This document shows positions 21,292 through 32,350 of a stretch of DNA of 64,000 bases, one piece after another. A model generated the notes under the pieces. It was not told the DNA's origin, ran no database searches, and saw only the letters and a list, made by a program, of their open reading frames with translations. This DNA is from Meandrina meandrites (lineage: Eukaryota; Cnidaria; Anthozoa; Scleractinia; Meandrinidae). How positions within the stretch are numbered: the stretch's first letter is position 1; every line of letters begins with the position of its first letter. Where the stretch lies: positions 29,710,598 through 29,774,597 of the forward strand of contig OY855903.1 of the NCBI GenBank assembly GCA_963693305.1, read 5' to 3'. The translations under genes were made by a program, and so were the position numbers.

Positions 21292-22051
21292 TAGTTGTTT
21301 TGAAAATCTAGCTGCAGAAAAGTATTTGTTCATTCCATTATCTGCATATTTGTTTTTTCCTGACGGGAAAAATTATGTTAGAAACCACATCCTCTTTTCT
21401 AAAACCAAGTCACATCTATTCCAAGTGTATATAATTGGTCTGAGCGCTGAAGAGAAGGTTTTGTTGTAAAGAAATTTTTGGACGTACCATGGACCCAACC
21501 TTTGTGAGAGGTTTCAAAGGAGTCAACAAAGCTTTAGAAGCAGATGAAGAGAACAGGCCAACCCCCAAGGTTCAAGACCTTACTCACCTACAGCAATTTA
21601 TGGATTTCACTTACCTACAGCAATTTAAGGATTAGTGTTGGAATTTAACGCCCAAGACTATAGACGTATTTGGAAAAGACTGTCTGATGTAACAATTGAG
21701 TATGAGGAACACATTTCATTTTAAAGTTTGTTTTTTTTCCTGTCAAAATGTCTCAAGCACACCATTATATTTGTAAGCAAGGACGACCATTGTGTGGTTT
21801 GACATTGCATGAGATAGCCTTGAATGAAGGTCATGCCTGTTAGTGCAAAAACCTGTCGATGCTGGCCACAACTGGAGACCCCTTGACTACAAAGTGGCTG
21901 GAAGGTAGGATGTTCAGAACCTGTTGTGGGGCCATCTACAGAACTTCCTATGATAATAAAAAAAAATTTTTCAACTTGTTTTTCTGAGTGACTGCGATGA
22001 ACAGATCATGAGAATCGTGCAGAGTCATTTTCGTGGAATGGGTGTCAATCA
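21292..22051. other. Unassigned sequence downstream of the P2X7-like remnant
   Basis: A frame near 21330-21465 (LSAYLFFPDGKNYVRNHILF) is open for about 45 codons but belongs to no family I know. The remainder is non-coding. Confidence 0.3.
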
Positions 22052-22360
22052 CTAGGATTTGGCACACGTCCCTCTTGTAAATTTAAGAAATTTTTGGAAA
22101 AGTGTAAAATAACATGGGTTTTTTCTTGGACCACATGTGATCCCACAACCAAAAAGACATTCAGTCATGGGACAGTGCCCCTGCTTTAAATAAACTCTGC
22201 AACTAGTTAAAGGCTCTATGATCATTTCTTTCAACATGTCACATTTGGCACATCCATACGATTCTGGATCCAAACTAGGATTGTTCAGTTTGTTTAGCAA
22301 GTCTCTTTCCATATGTCCTCCCTTGGTTGCCTCATACAACTGCCTTGACACTTCTTCCAC
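22052..22360 (-). pseudogene. Unrecognised Cys-rich frame (102 codons)
   Basis: Minus-strand frame with DPESYGCAKCDMLKEMII then CRVYLKQGHCPMTECLFGCG. The Cys pairs (C-x2-C, C-x8-C-x4-C-x3-C) look like zinc binding. The same strand further upstream (22370-22830) has open stretches such as YDTCHEITNSQSKAMTKYQL with stops, suggesting a longer decayed gene on the minus strand. No function assigned. Confidence 0.3.
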
Positions 22361-22446
22361 CCTGTAATCCTCAATGGCTTTTTCTTTCTTTTTTGAGTAG
22401 ATATTTCAGTCGGTAAACACTGTTCATACCGTTTTCTTTTCCACAT

Positions 22447-22460
22447 GGGGGGGGGGGGGG
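22447..22460. repeat. Poly-G tract (14 G)
   Basis: A run of 14 G residues; possible G-quadruplex or assembly-error site. Confidence 0.9.
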
Positions 22461-22829
22461 TTTAAGTCAAAGATCATCCACACTTTGTCTGGATTCATCC
22501 TGGCAGTCCCTGGGCTGCTGCACTCTGATGCTTGTTGCATATACACAGGAAATAAAACTTCTCTTCGTTGTTGTTGCGGGGAAGAGGTGACTGGCCAGCT
22601 TCACCAGACAAAAGTTCTGATTGACATAGTATCAGGTACAATTTCTGGGCTTGGCATCAGTCTCAAGACTTGTGGTCAAAGGGAAGGGATTGGGTCCCAG
22701 AGAAGGTGCACATCGTGGTGGTCAAGCTGGTACTTTGTCATAGCCTTGCTTTGGCTGTTGGTGATCTCGTGACAGGTGTCATACTCTTTTCCTTCCAGCC
22801 AGGCTTTCAGTCAATTTCGTCAATCACAA

Positions 22830-24554
22830 TGTTAGGGCATGTCACTTAACGCTCACTCTCCTACAGAGAGGTGCTTTGACAACCTAATTAAAGGCCCTGA
22901 AGGAGACTGGATTCACCTGCTTTCCTTTAGAAATTTGCAGGGCTTATTTTCACCTGCTGGTGTCGAGAGGCGTAACATAGCATGACAACTGAAAAACAAT
23001 CTCCCTTGAACATTAGACCCTCGATTGTGAAATAAGATCGGTTTGGGGTGTGTAGTTTTGTGTGAAAGAGGAAAAGGGTGAGAAAAATCTGCAATCAGGG
23101 AATGCAACAGTAAACATCAAGAATGAACCCGTGACTTATATATTTATTGGTTACCTGTTCCCAACACTGGGAATGTTCAATATTGAAACACTACCCAATT
23201 AAAATTTTAATTCGTTGAAAAAATGGAAAAGTAATTAACTATTCAATCTTTTATCTACTTTTTTTAACTAGAAAGCTTGATGAAATTTGAAAGTCAGCAA
23301 GTTTTCAAAATGCATGTTTAACACCTTTTTGCAAAACTAATTGCCCAAGTTAATGAAGGCACAGCACAGCTGAGCTAAAAAGATTGATGCATTGAATCTC
23401 TTACAAGATCTTTGATCTTGACAGTCCCTGTAGGAAGGTGAACTGTCTTTCAATGGGAAGGTCCCATATTCATATTTTCCTGGACTCTGTTTTAGATACG
23501 AGAACAAGTCAGAAGAAGACCCAGAAAAAATTATCACAAAATAGTGTTACTACCGAACACCTGCATATTTAGAAAACAGGATACTGCCCCCAGTGTGTGG
23601 TAACTTAAACCAGACCGTGTGCTCAAACAGTAAACATTTATCTTGATTCATAGGAGAATGATTTCAAGGGGTTTTCTTTTTGACAGCTTATCATATCAAT
23701 AACAAGCGTAAGTCTAGTCTATATACTAAATATACCTTCTATTCAGTTATTTTCTTTCATATTTCAAAACTGTCCATGTATCCATATTGCAAGCATTTGT
23801 GATCACTTCAGATGGTTATCAGTGATCACATTGTTATGTGATCTTTTATGTATATTCATGAGATTGTCATCAGATATTTGTACACATCTTTTAAGTTTGT
23901 AACACATTAAAGCATATATAAAATCTTTTATGGATCAGTTATTGTAACACACAGTTTTTCTTGGGAATGAAAACTAAAAGGAGGTCAGAGATGAGGGTTG
24001 CAAGGTGGTGGTTGTATGGCAAGATGGCGATTCAGTGCAACAAAGTCAGTAAAGCAGCAATTTCCTGAGACAATTGTTTTTTTTTTAAACAATTATGAGG
24101 GAGGATGAGGGCACTTGAAAAGTACCACTGCCAAGATATCTGGGTTTCATCTACACACTGTTTGTCAATATGGCAACTCCAACAATGAAGAACTAGATTG
24201 TACTGGTAGGCATAACAAAACTAAGAACCCACTAACCACCCAGTGATGGGCAGGGGACATGTGAACCTCTACTGCTCAAAGGGCAAAGTCTTTACAGGTA
24301 AGAATAAACACACTATGAAGCTTTGAGATAGAATCTAGACATACGAGGATTATCTACAATGATACTGATGGCAGATTCTGATAGTTCACCTTTTGAAACA
24401 GCATCCTTGATAACCTTTCACTTTCAATGGATAGTTTTACAGACAAACTGGAGCAGTTGCCATGCGGAGCCACCTTGGGCCTAATTACACTTGCCTGTTT
24501 ACGGGCCATACCAATACCAGTACAAGAGATAAGATTGAAGATTTTGCTATTTAA
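22830..24554. other. Non-coding stretch without recognisable feature
   Basis: Short open frames only. An 11-bp T run near 24078 and several AT-rich segments occur. No repeat family was resolved. Confidence 0.35.
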
Positions 24555-24557
24555 ATC

Positions 24558-25634
24558 ACAATTCTGTACAGACATTCAACAGCTGAGGCAGATGGAATCC
24601 AGAGCACAGAAGAGGAACCAGAAATTTGCAAAGAGCATTTGTTTGTGATATCTGATGATGTCACCCAGGATCATGACTCTGTTCTTCACATCCAAAAGTT
24701 AATTTCTAAGCATTTAGAAGAATCTAACTGTACTATCACGAAAATGCATGAATTCACTGATGGATGTGCAGCGCAGTACAAGAGCCGGCACTGTCTTGGT
24801 GACCTGTCATGTTCCCTGGCAACTCTTGGATACACAGTACAGCGAAACTACTTTGCCACATCTCATGCAAAGGGAGAACAAGATGCAGTTGGCTCCCATG
24901 TGAAACAGAAGGCTACCTCAGCAGTTCTGACCAGGAAAGCCACACTATCAAACGCTAAAGATCTTTGTGACTTTCTGAAAGAGACCTTTTCTGAACCAGC
25001 TGTATCCTCTTTTCCTTCTAGGCAGAAGTCAGTGCAGTTAAAGCAGCGTGTCTTCTTTTATTTGCCATCTACTGGTGAGCTGAGTGTTGCACGTAATCGA
25101 GAAGGTGGAAGATTCTGCAATGTCAAGGGCATCCGAAAATTGCACTCTGTGAGGACTTGCAGTGAACAACTTAAAGTCTTCACAAAAGAAAGGTCTTGTT
25201 ACTGCCATGATTGCATTGTTGAAAACTTTGACAGGTGTGAAAATAAAGAATGGGTGGGTGGCTGGAATGAAATGATGTTGTCAAGAGAGCCCTCAGGTGC
25301 CATAACCAGAGCAACTGAAGATGCAAGCACCATGGAACAAGCAGTGCAACTTGCTGACCTGGTAACAAAAGACAGCGTTGTGGCCGTGGCAGCTGAAGAT
25401 GACAGCCACTATGACTACTACCTACTTAAAATCACAAGCAATGGAGTCGTTTCCCTTGAAGAAAACTTTGAGGATCCATATGGAAACATTTATTCCAGAG
25501 GGCAAGCTGTTCTTCTAGGAAACTTCTTTTTAAGGGAGAACATAATTGATCAAACCTACAAACTTGATGACAAGGTGGCAGGAGTTTTCCCAGGAACTGT
25601 GCAGTATATTTGCGGACCACTTGTGTCAAGGTGA
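24558..25634 (+). CDS. Uncharacterised cnidarian multi-copy protein with DGCxxQYK motif (C-terminal exon)
   Basis: Open from 24558 to TGA at 25632-25634 (over 350 codons), the longest uninterrupted frame in the window. It probably begins as an exon after the TGTACAG acceptor at 24563-24569. Blocks in order: EEEPEICKEHLFVISDDVTQ; KMHEFTDGCAAQYKSRHC; YFATSHAKGEQDAVGSHVKQ; a helical middle; a Cys/His cluster (RSCYCHDCIVENFDRC); then a C-terminal domain (VVAVAAEDDSHYDYYLLKI to GTVQYICGPLV) shared with the broken copy at 1738-2545. The EFTDGCAxQYK...F.T.HAKG..DA.G..K arrangement, with acidic residues separated by about 35 residues, is reminiscent of an RNase H-fold nuclease. That is inference. I recognise the pattern as repeated in coral genomes but know no function. 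The upstream exons were not found. Confidence 0.55.
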   Translation, partial: TILYRHSTAEADGIQSTEEEPEICKEHLFVISDDVTQDHDSVLHIQKLISKHLEESNCTITKMHEFTDGCAAQYKSRHCLGDLSCSLATLGYTVQRNYFATSHAKGEQDAVGSHVKQKATSAVLTRKATLSNAKDLCDFLKETFSEPAVSSFPSRQKSVQLKQRVFFYLPSTGELSVARNREGGRFCNVKGIRKLHSVRTCSEQLKVFTKERSCYCHDCIVENFDRCENKEWVGGWNEMMLSREPSGAITRATEDASTMEQAVQLADLVTKDSVVAVAAEDDSHYDYYLLKITSNGVVSLEENFEDPYGNIYSRGQAVLLGNFFLRENIIDQTYKLDDKVAGVFPGTVQYICGPLVSR

Positions 25635-27099
25635 AAAGGGGAAGACCAATTTATCAAGTTCCTTTAAATGAACATGAACAAATTCTAGCATCTCTTTAAC
25701 TGTTTTTATTCTTAGTAACTTGTAACAAACATTTTTTGGTCAATATTTTCATTATGTAACTGTATTTATGCGCACCAATGAATTTTTGCACCAAAAGGCT
25801 GTGGCTGCAATGCATCATGGGTAATAGGAAAATAGCTTGAAATTCCTCTGAATCGAGCAAAATGGCATCATTTTCAAAAAGGAACCAATTTTGTTCACTT
25901 TCTGAGTTATTGCTAGCAAAAATTGATTCTTAAATATTTTTTTCTATTTCACCCCTCCGTTACACATTTGTACATCACAACTGTGCTACTGATCTTAAAT
26001 GTGAACAGTTTCCATCCCAACCTTAGCTCCACTTTGTCCCTTTTCTTGACCCTTTGTTTAAAGCCAACATCTGACATCACCAGCATAGACTATAAGGAGA
26101 CTCACATATTAAGATTAAGAAGTAAGGAGAGGCATTGTAAGAAATTTTTTGTTCATGAGGGAAAATGGCCTGCAGCAGGTTGGCCCACTCCAAATAAGGG
26201 ACTTTGTTGAGAGTCAAAGGACAGAACCAGCACACAATTAAGGCCTGGCAGCACGTACATAATCTAAATTATAACGAAGCCCTCACGATGAATGCAACAA
26301 GTGTATTTCTTGAGATGTTATGTGCACCGATGGCAGCAGTGACCCTCAGAGAAAAGAAAAGAAGTGAAGGGAACATTCCCCACAGTAAGGGGGAAGGCAA
26401 GAGAGTTTGATCTTCCGACAAAGAAAGTTGCTGATGTGTTGGGGCAGCAGTGCCTCGGTTGTGGCTTTGGCTTTAATGTGAGTCTTACTACGGATCACTA
26501 TAAGGACAAAACGTGAGGAGCAACATCCTTACTATTCAAGCAAGCTTAGATCTTGCATGGTCCTCCTTTAGACTAATAGATGTTCTTGAAGTTCCAGAGG
26601 AGAAACCTCAACAACAATTAAGATGTTGGCTTTCTAAATATTGTTTCCCAGGTAATGATGACATTTTCTTACCATGACGATGTTTTGCACACGTGTTTCA
26701 TGGCTGAAAAGTCAAAAGGATTTATTCCTTCTGTCATAAAGTAGGTTATTCCTTCTGCAAGGTTGGAAATAAGGAAAAACAGATCGATAGGTGATTTTTT
26801 GTGAAGGTGCAAATCATTACCCACCCTCTCTACCCCATATATATATTAATAACTCTTAGAGACAACAGCTCTTTTAGGAGCCACTAAGACTGAATAAGAT
26901 TTGACCACATAAAATATATACATATTTAAAGAATTTTATTGAATTTTATTTAACTTTTGGCTGGTAAACTTGATCGGTAATTACCGATCACCAGACATTA
27001 TTTCCAACCCTGCTTCTGTTGTAGTGTTAAGAGACACCTTTTATGTATGGAATCCTAACAGCAAACGCAACTGTAAATATGTTATACTCTATATTTTTA
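25635..27099. other. Unassigned non-coding stretch
   Basis: Short open frames at 25923-26410 have no recognised relatives. 26810-26960 is very AT-rich. GATCGGTAATTACCGATC near 26973 is a perfect 18-nt palindrome. Confidence 0.35.
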
Positions 27100-27236
27100 T
27101 ATTTTTATTTTATTTTATTTCACATTATTTTATTTTATTCTATTGTTACTTTTTTTCGATTTATATAGTCTAGATACAGTATTGTACATGAAGAACCTGT
27201 TGTTGGATACTCTACAATAAACCATTATTATTATTG
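27100..27236 (+). mobile_element. LINE 3' tail with ATT microsatellite
   Basis: T-rich sequence followed by ATACTCTACAATAAACC and a short (ATT)n run ending at 27236. An AATAAA plus ATT-repeat ending is typical of CR1/L2-type LINE 3' ends. No coding part was recognised upstream. Confidence 0.4.
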
Positions 27237-27246
27237 ATTCATGTCC

Positions 27247-27370
27247 AAGGTGACAGTGATGTCGAAAGTGAAATTGATAGTGAGACTGATAGAATTTCCT
27301 GTGGAGAAGAGTTAGAACCATCTGCATCCATACAAATAGCTATACATGAGGAGTTATTGGGGAGATAACC
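27247..27370 (+). pseudogene. Acidic N-terminus of piggyBac copy 3
   Basis: One frame reads SDVESEIDSETDRISCGEEL and ASIQIAIHEELLG, the acidic leader usual for cnidarian piggyBac transposases. It precedes the body of copy 3 by about 1.3 kb, the gap being filled by a CAGGG-ended element and other sequence. Confidence 0.45.
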
Positions 27371-27562
27371 TACAGTTGTGACAAAGATGGTGCCTGCATT
27401 GAAACTTCTCCTGATGAAATAGAAAAATTCAGCCCAGTCAAGACGTTTTTGAGTAGAAGGCAAAATGGCTGGAGTAGTCGCCAGCAGAGGCAACAACCAC
27501 ATTTGGATGCCACCTTGTTTGTAACTGCAAGAGCATTTTCACCTGTGCAGAAAACTTGAAAA

Positions 27563-28021
27563 CAGGGTTCAAAATAAAATTTCGTTTTTAGCCTGAATTT
27601 GTCGGCTTTTTTTGTCAGGGCTCATTTTTTTCCCGGCTGTTAAGCTAGAGCCATGCATTTTCAAGGGACACAATCCATATGCATACATGACCCATAGGCT
27701 TGCAATGCATTCTGGGGTGATTTCAAATACAGTCGGCCATTTTCAAGTTTTCCGAACTGAAAATATTTTACGGCAAAGCAAAAGAATGGATTGGAGCAAT
27801 TTGACTTCTTTTCTTATTTTGAATGTTTGAGAAGTAAATAAGATCTTCCAATATAATTTTCTGGAGGGACACAATACCTGAGAAGGTGGAGCGGCCCGTT
27901 AAAACACAGAAAAATATGAAGTTGCCACATTGGCGACTAAACCGCAATACCAGAAGTTTTACTCGCCAAAGATGAAATTTTGGTCGCATTAGCCACCAGT
28001 GAGTCGCACTTTCTAGCCCTG
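27563..28021 (-). mobile_element. CAGGG-ended short element (459 bp), relative of the one at 34268
   Basis: Bounded by CAGGGTTC (27563) and GCCCTG (28021). Read on the minus strand, its first 60 bp (CACTGGT, then GGCTAATGCGACCAAAA and TTGGCGA) match the left end of the element at 34268-35016, apart from scattered changes. No target duplication is visible, so the outer borders are approximate. Confidence 0.55.
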
Positions 28022-28639
28022 TAGCTGCTTTATTGTCTGATATAAAATGTTTCCTTCAACTTACAGCAACTTTGATTTCAGTTGACCGATCAAGGCATGA
28101 TATTTTATATTTCTTCGATGAAAAGTTTCCGGCAAGTGTCGTCAAAGTGCCGGCTACCGCCGACAGCTATTTTGAACCCTGGAAAATTAAATGTCAACAG
28201 CATGATCACATCCATTTACAGCAATATTTGTTGCTAAAATAACTATTTTGCAACTACAACCTTAACTTTTCCTCAGTAAGACATCACCAGGGACACAATC
28301 CATCAGCATACATGAGGTACATTCATTTAACAGCTCACAAGGCATTATAGCATGATTTCCGAGATGGATGTTTTTGGTTGTGTTGTGAGCGAAGAGAAAC
28401 TTTATTGCTGTGTTTTGGTTTAGATTTCTAGTGATAAAAGCAAAACAAGATCAAAGTAATTGTTGTTTAACATCAATGTATTGTGTAACTGATTTCATAG
28501 CAAAGTTAAAACTTACATCTGATTTATTTAGTGAACTTAAGTGTGTAGTAGGCGGCAAAATGGCCGGCTGCCGGCACATTTTGACTGGGCTGAAAATTGA
28601 TTGTTCCTTTTTTTGAACTGTGGCCTTGCAATCATTACT

Positions 28640-29400
28640 TCATTTCACCGGTATTGGAGCACAAAGACTTTATATCATGGGTTGTGGGTGCGACGTATAC
28701 AGTCACAAGACCAATTCAAGACACTGATAGCAATGCTCCATGCTGCTGACCTCAGTGATGAAGGTGATGAAGATGACAAAGACAAGTTGAAAAAGGATAG
28801 TAGCTTCTTGAAATTTTTCAAGGATAGATTTAATACTCTACCAATCTTTTTACCATGTTGCTGTTGATGAAAGGACGGTCAAATCAAAGCTTGGGGCTGG
28901 AATTTGGCAATACAGAAAAAACAAACTAACCAAATGGGTGGGTTCTGGTAGATAGTTTAAATGGTAAAACCAGTGATTTTGGTGCATACATTGGAAGACA
29001 TGCTGGACAGGAGGTAAGTGCAAATGGATTAGCATATGATAAAGTCATAAACTTGGTCACCCCTTTGATAAATCAGGGAAACCATTTGTATTTTGACAAC
29101 TTTTATACTTGTGTAAAGCTTTGCAAAAGATTTGTTTCAAGTTATGATTTCAGCCAGAGGTAGAGCTCCTGAAAACAGAAGGGCTTTCCTGCATCAATGA
29201 AAACTGGGCAGGAACTTGTGAGACAGCAAGCAGGCCTGGAAGAATATGCACAACCCCAGGTATTCAAGTCTCAAAAAGGGAACCTGGAGAGTTTTAAGTT
29301 GTTCATATGCTTAGATTTTCTGACAAAAAAAGGAACTGCAAAATTTGCTATGAGCTACAAAGGTGCTGAAAGTCAAAACCTACTGTAGTTCAGCAAATAC
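28640..29400 (+). pseudogene. piggyBac transposase (copy 3), heavily broken
   Basis: 28640-28867 reads YWSTKTLYHGLWVRRIQSQD then FKTLIAMLHAADLSDEGDED and FFKDRFNTLP. The match then hops frames: KDGQIKAWG; NKLTKWVG; SLNGKTSDFGAYIGRHAGQE where the frame allows; SANGLAYDKVINLVTPLINQ; GNHLYFDNFYTCVKLCKR; ARGRAPENRRAF. FDNFYTC carries the second catalytic Asp of piggyBac. Around 29320-29350 KKRNCKICYE begins the Cys-rich C-terminus. More than five frame changes or stops occur. Its sequence is clearly different from copies 1 and 2 (PGBD4-like type). Confidence 0.8.
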
Positions 29401-30960
29401 AAGTGAGTTATAGTATTATTTATATACAAGCCAAAGAGTCCAGGCACTCTGCAATTATATCTGACCTTACACTCACAAATCATTCTATGTTCACAGGTCA
29501 ACTGATAAATAGGATAAAGGCAGGCAAACTTTGTAAGGACATTCTATCTCCCACAACATCAGCCAATGCCCTCACACATTTAACATTTTTAGTCCTGTCT
29601 CCCATCATTCTCTGATAAACCTAATCACTGCAAGTGTGGAAGAGAGTGACACGAGGTTAGTACATGTGCTGTCTGTGAAGAATTTTCTGTGAAGAATGCT
29701 CTAAAATTTTAGTTTGTGCTAGGGATAAGAAACTTGCAGATACTTTATTTAGAATTTTAAAGCCTCTGATTTATAATGTTTGTAAAGACAGATTTCCTGA
29801 TGAAGTAACTTTGCAGTCTCACTGCAAGTTTAGTCATCATAAGGATGAAAAGACCAGTAGATTTGCCCATCAAACAGCTTAAAGAAATGGCATTGAGAGG
29901 TTCAAAGAACACTGGTAGCAAAGACATCTTAATAAGGCTTGAAACTTAAAAAGTTATCGCCTCCGGTATAAGACACAAAATTACTTTATTTCATAAAATA
30001 TTTTTTGTATTTACGTAGATTTAAAAACCAAACAATATTCATTAAATATTTTCATATTTATTCCCCATGTAAGTTTAAAACCAAACAATAAACTTAACAA
30101 GATATTTATGTTATTTTGTAGTATCACAAAGATTTAATAATCTATGGGAATTTCATAAATGAATTTAACAATTGATTGAGTCAAAAGATTCTGAGGATTC
30201 ACGCAGCAGAAGATGTAATCATAAAGTGTGCTGCCTTTCAAGAACCAGAAATGTAACATACCGGTACTACATAATACACAGACAACTTGGTGACCTCAGT
30301 TGGCAGGTTGATGCAGACATCAGCCTGGTGTACACAAGCCATTAGATCAAGGACAAAATCAAAGGGAGGGAAGTGAAGTCATCACTTGAGAATCAACCAT
30401 GTGTTGTGTATCTTTTGGTTACAAAACATACAATGTAAGGAATCAGCAGTCAAAAACCACAGCAGAGAGTAGCACCATATGGACCCAGATGAAATTGTGC
30501 AATGCTTCAAGCAAAAGAACAAACTTGGTTTCCTTTGCAGCAGATTAAGGTTGAGGATTTAACGGTCACATTTGATGTCAAGTTTAATTGATTAGTTGAT
30601 AGGTAGGGATAACAATGTTCCATCTGGGAAAAAGCGCATGATTATGAAAATGTGGACGGTAAGCAAGAGCAGTCACTGATCTCCCAGGAAAACCTTTGTT
30701 TTCTGATGTAAGGCATCAAACCATAATTTGATAGGCTGTACAAACCCAAGTGTCTCACATGGCTTTTTTTTGTGACCTGTGCCTCAAGGGCAGATCAAAA
30801 AAATAGAAATATGTCACAGTCGTCTTTCTTGCTTACTTGATGCTGGCTCGTTATGGAAGACTGGCAAATGATTTTTAAGCGATGGCATCATCTTATGACG
30901 TCATTGATTAATGCCAGAAAGCAATGTGATGATTACTCCATGAATTGAGCCGAAGAGCAC
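29401..30960. other. Unassigned non-coding stretch
   Basis: AT-rich from 29960 to 30170, with AAACCAAACAATA occurring twice (about 30026 and 30080). No credible gene. Confidence 0.35.
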
Positions 30961-30999
30961 TGGGAACTAGGTTCATGGTTTGTATTCTCTTTGAGGTCC

Positions 31000-31009
31000 G
31001 CCATCTTGG
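31000..31009. promoter_or_regulatory. YY1-like motif GCCATCTTGG
   Basis: GCCATCTTGG matches the reverse complement of the YY1 core (AAGATGGC). It lies about 115 bp upstream of a possible first coding exon. A site this short can occur by chance. Confidence 0.3.
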
Positions 31010-31122
31010 TTTTTGGCAATCGGCAAACTGCATTTGATTTGTAACTGTTAAATTAAGATTTCGAGTCTGGAGTGTTGCACTTTACCAGTTATCGAATAAA
31101 TTTGGTGTAAAGTTAAGAACTG

Positions 31123-31193
31123 ATGCCTACCAAGACTGCAGAAGAAGCTGAAGAAGGCAACCGATTAATATACTTAGCAGTTTGGAAAAAAAG
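31123..31193 (+). CDS. Possible first coding exon of an unidentified gene
   Basis: ATG at 31123 opens MPTKTAEEAEEGNRLIYLAV followed by WKK, and ends at a strong donor AAG|GTGAGC (31193/31194). Exon length is 71 nt, so the next exon would start in phase 2. No continuing exon was recognised in the following kilobases, so the gene is unproven. The acidic, charged start plus a clean donor and an upstream YY1-like motif are the only support. Confidence 0.25.
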
Positions 31194-31199
31194 GTGAGC

Positions 31200-32160
31200 C
31201 ACATGAAACCTTATCTATGCGTGCATTCAAACCGTGGATAATGGCGCCTCTTGTAAATTTTGTAATATACATGATATACATTTGAAAGCCATGCATATTA
31301 TTACTCAAATCGTGCGAGATTCTAGATCACACACTGTTGAATCATTGTCGAGTACAGTTCAGTTCTTGTCTTCTCACTTGAAAAGATCTATCATCTGAGA
31401 TTCCTTTGTTTCTGTTTTGTATAGTTTTGATGACTTACACATAATATTATTATGGACTGTTTTGCACAGCAATATGAGTTAATTTATGTCAGTCAAAGAC
31501 TAATACCCTACTAATAAAATTAACAGAGATGCTATAGTTTTATCAGCAACAAATGTCGTGTAATTTTTTATTTATAATTTCCCGAGATCTGCGTATGGTT
31601 ATCTTGGTGTAACTGGTACAAATTTAGTAGTACAAAGCAAATTCTGCAACATCTTAAAAACATTTTTAGAGAAAAAGGTATAGTCTATATTTGAGTGCTG
31701 GGTGTTTAACTAAAAAAATATTATCAGGTAGTCACAGCATTGTAGGTACTTATGGTAGGTAATTATAAATTCATACCCTCTTTTGTTCTGGTTTTAGGAC
31801 TCAATCACAGAAAATGTATGGAAACTGTGCTTCTTACACTGCAAAGTTAGATTGCCTTAAACAACTTATATGAGGATATTTAACCACAACATGAACCCTG
31901 CCTCTCTCATTTTAACCCATACACATACATGTACAAGAAACATGTTGCACCATCATGTGAAACTGTCACAGTCCTCTATTTTTTCATATTTGTATGTCAA
32001 AGAAAATCTTATAAAATAAATATCATAACATCATCACTTTATCCAATCAGTTACTGAAGGGTAGAGCCTTTTGGGAGGTCTGCTTTAACATATGCTGCCA
32101 GTGTTGTAGGCATATAACTCTGTGGTTAGATATGTTTTGCACAATATGAGCTGTTCACTG
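31200..32160. other. Unassigned non-coding stretch
   Basis: AT-rich, without repeats or exons I can support. Confidence 0.35.
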
Positions 32161-32169
32161 TAGGTATGT

Positions 32170-32350
32170 CAAGGTATGAGCCAGGGTTGTAGTTAGAAAT
32201 TTTAATAGATGGAAAAATACGTTTAATAGGCAGAATTTGTTATCTAGCGAGCGAAGTGAGCTAAGCGAGTGGCCAACTGCCTCAAGCCTCCAGGGGGGTC
32301 CAGGGGCATGCCCCCCGGAAAAGTTTGGACATGTAATAGCCCTGAGATGC
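32170..32350. repeat. Interspersed repeat with GGGGCATGCCCCCC core
   Basis: Contains GAGCGAAGTGAGC and then GGGGGGTCCAGGGGCATGCC, a palindromic GC-rich core in AT-rich DNA. I recognise this core as part of a dispersed repeat in many marine invertebrates. Borders are approximate. Confidence 0.5.
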
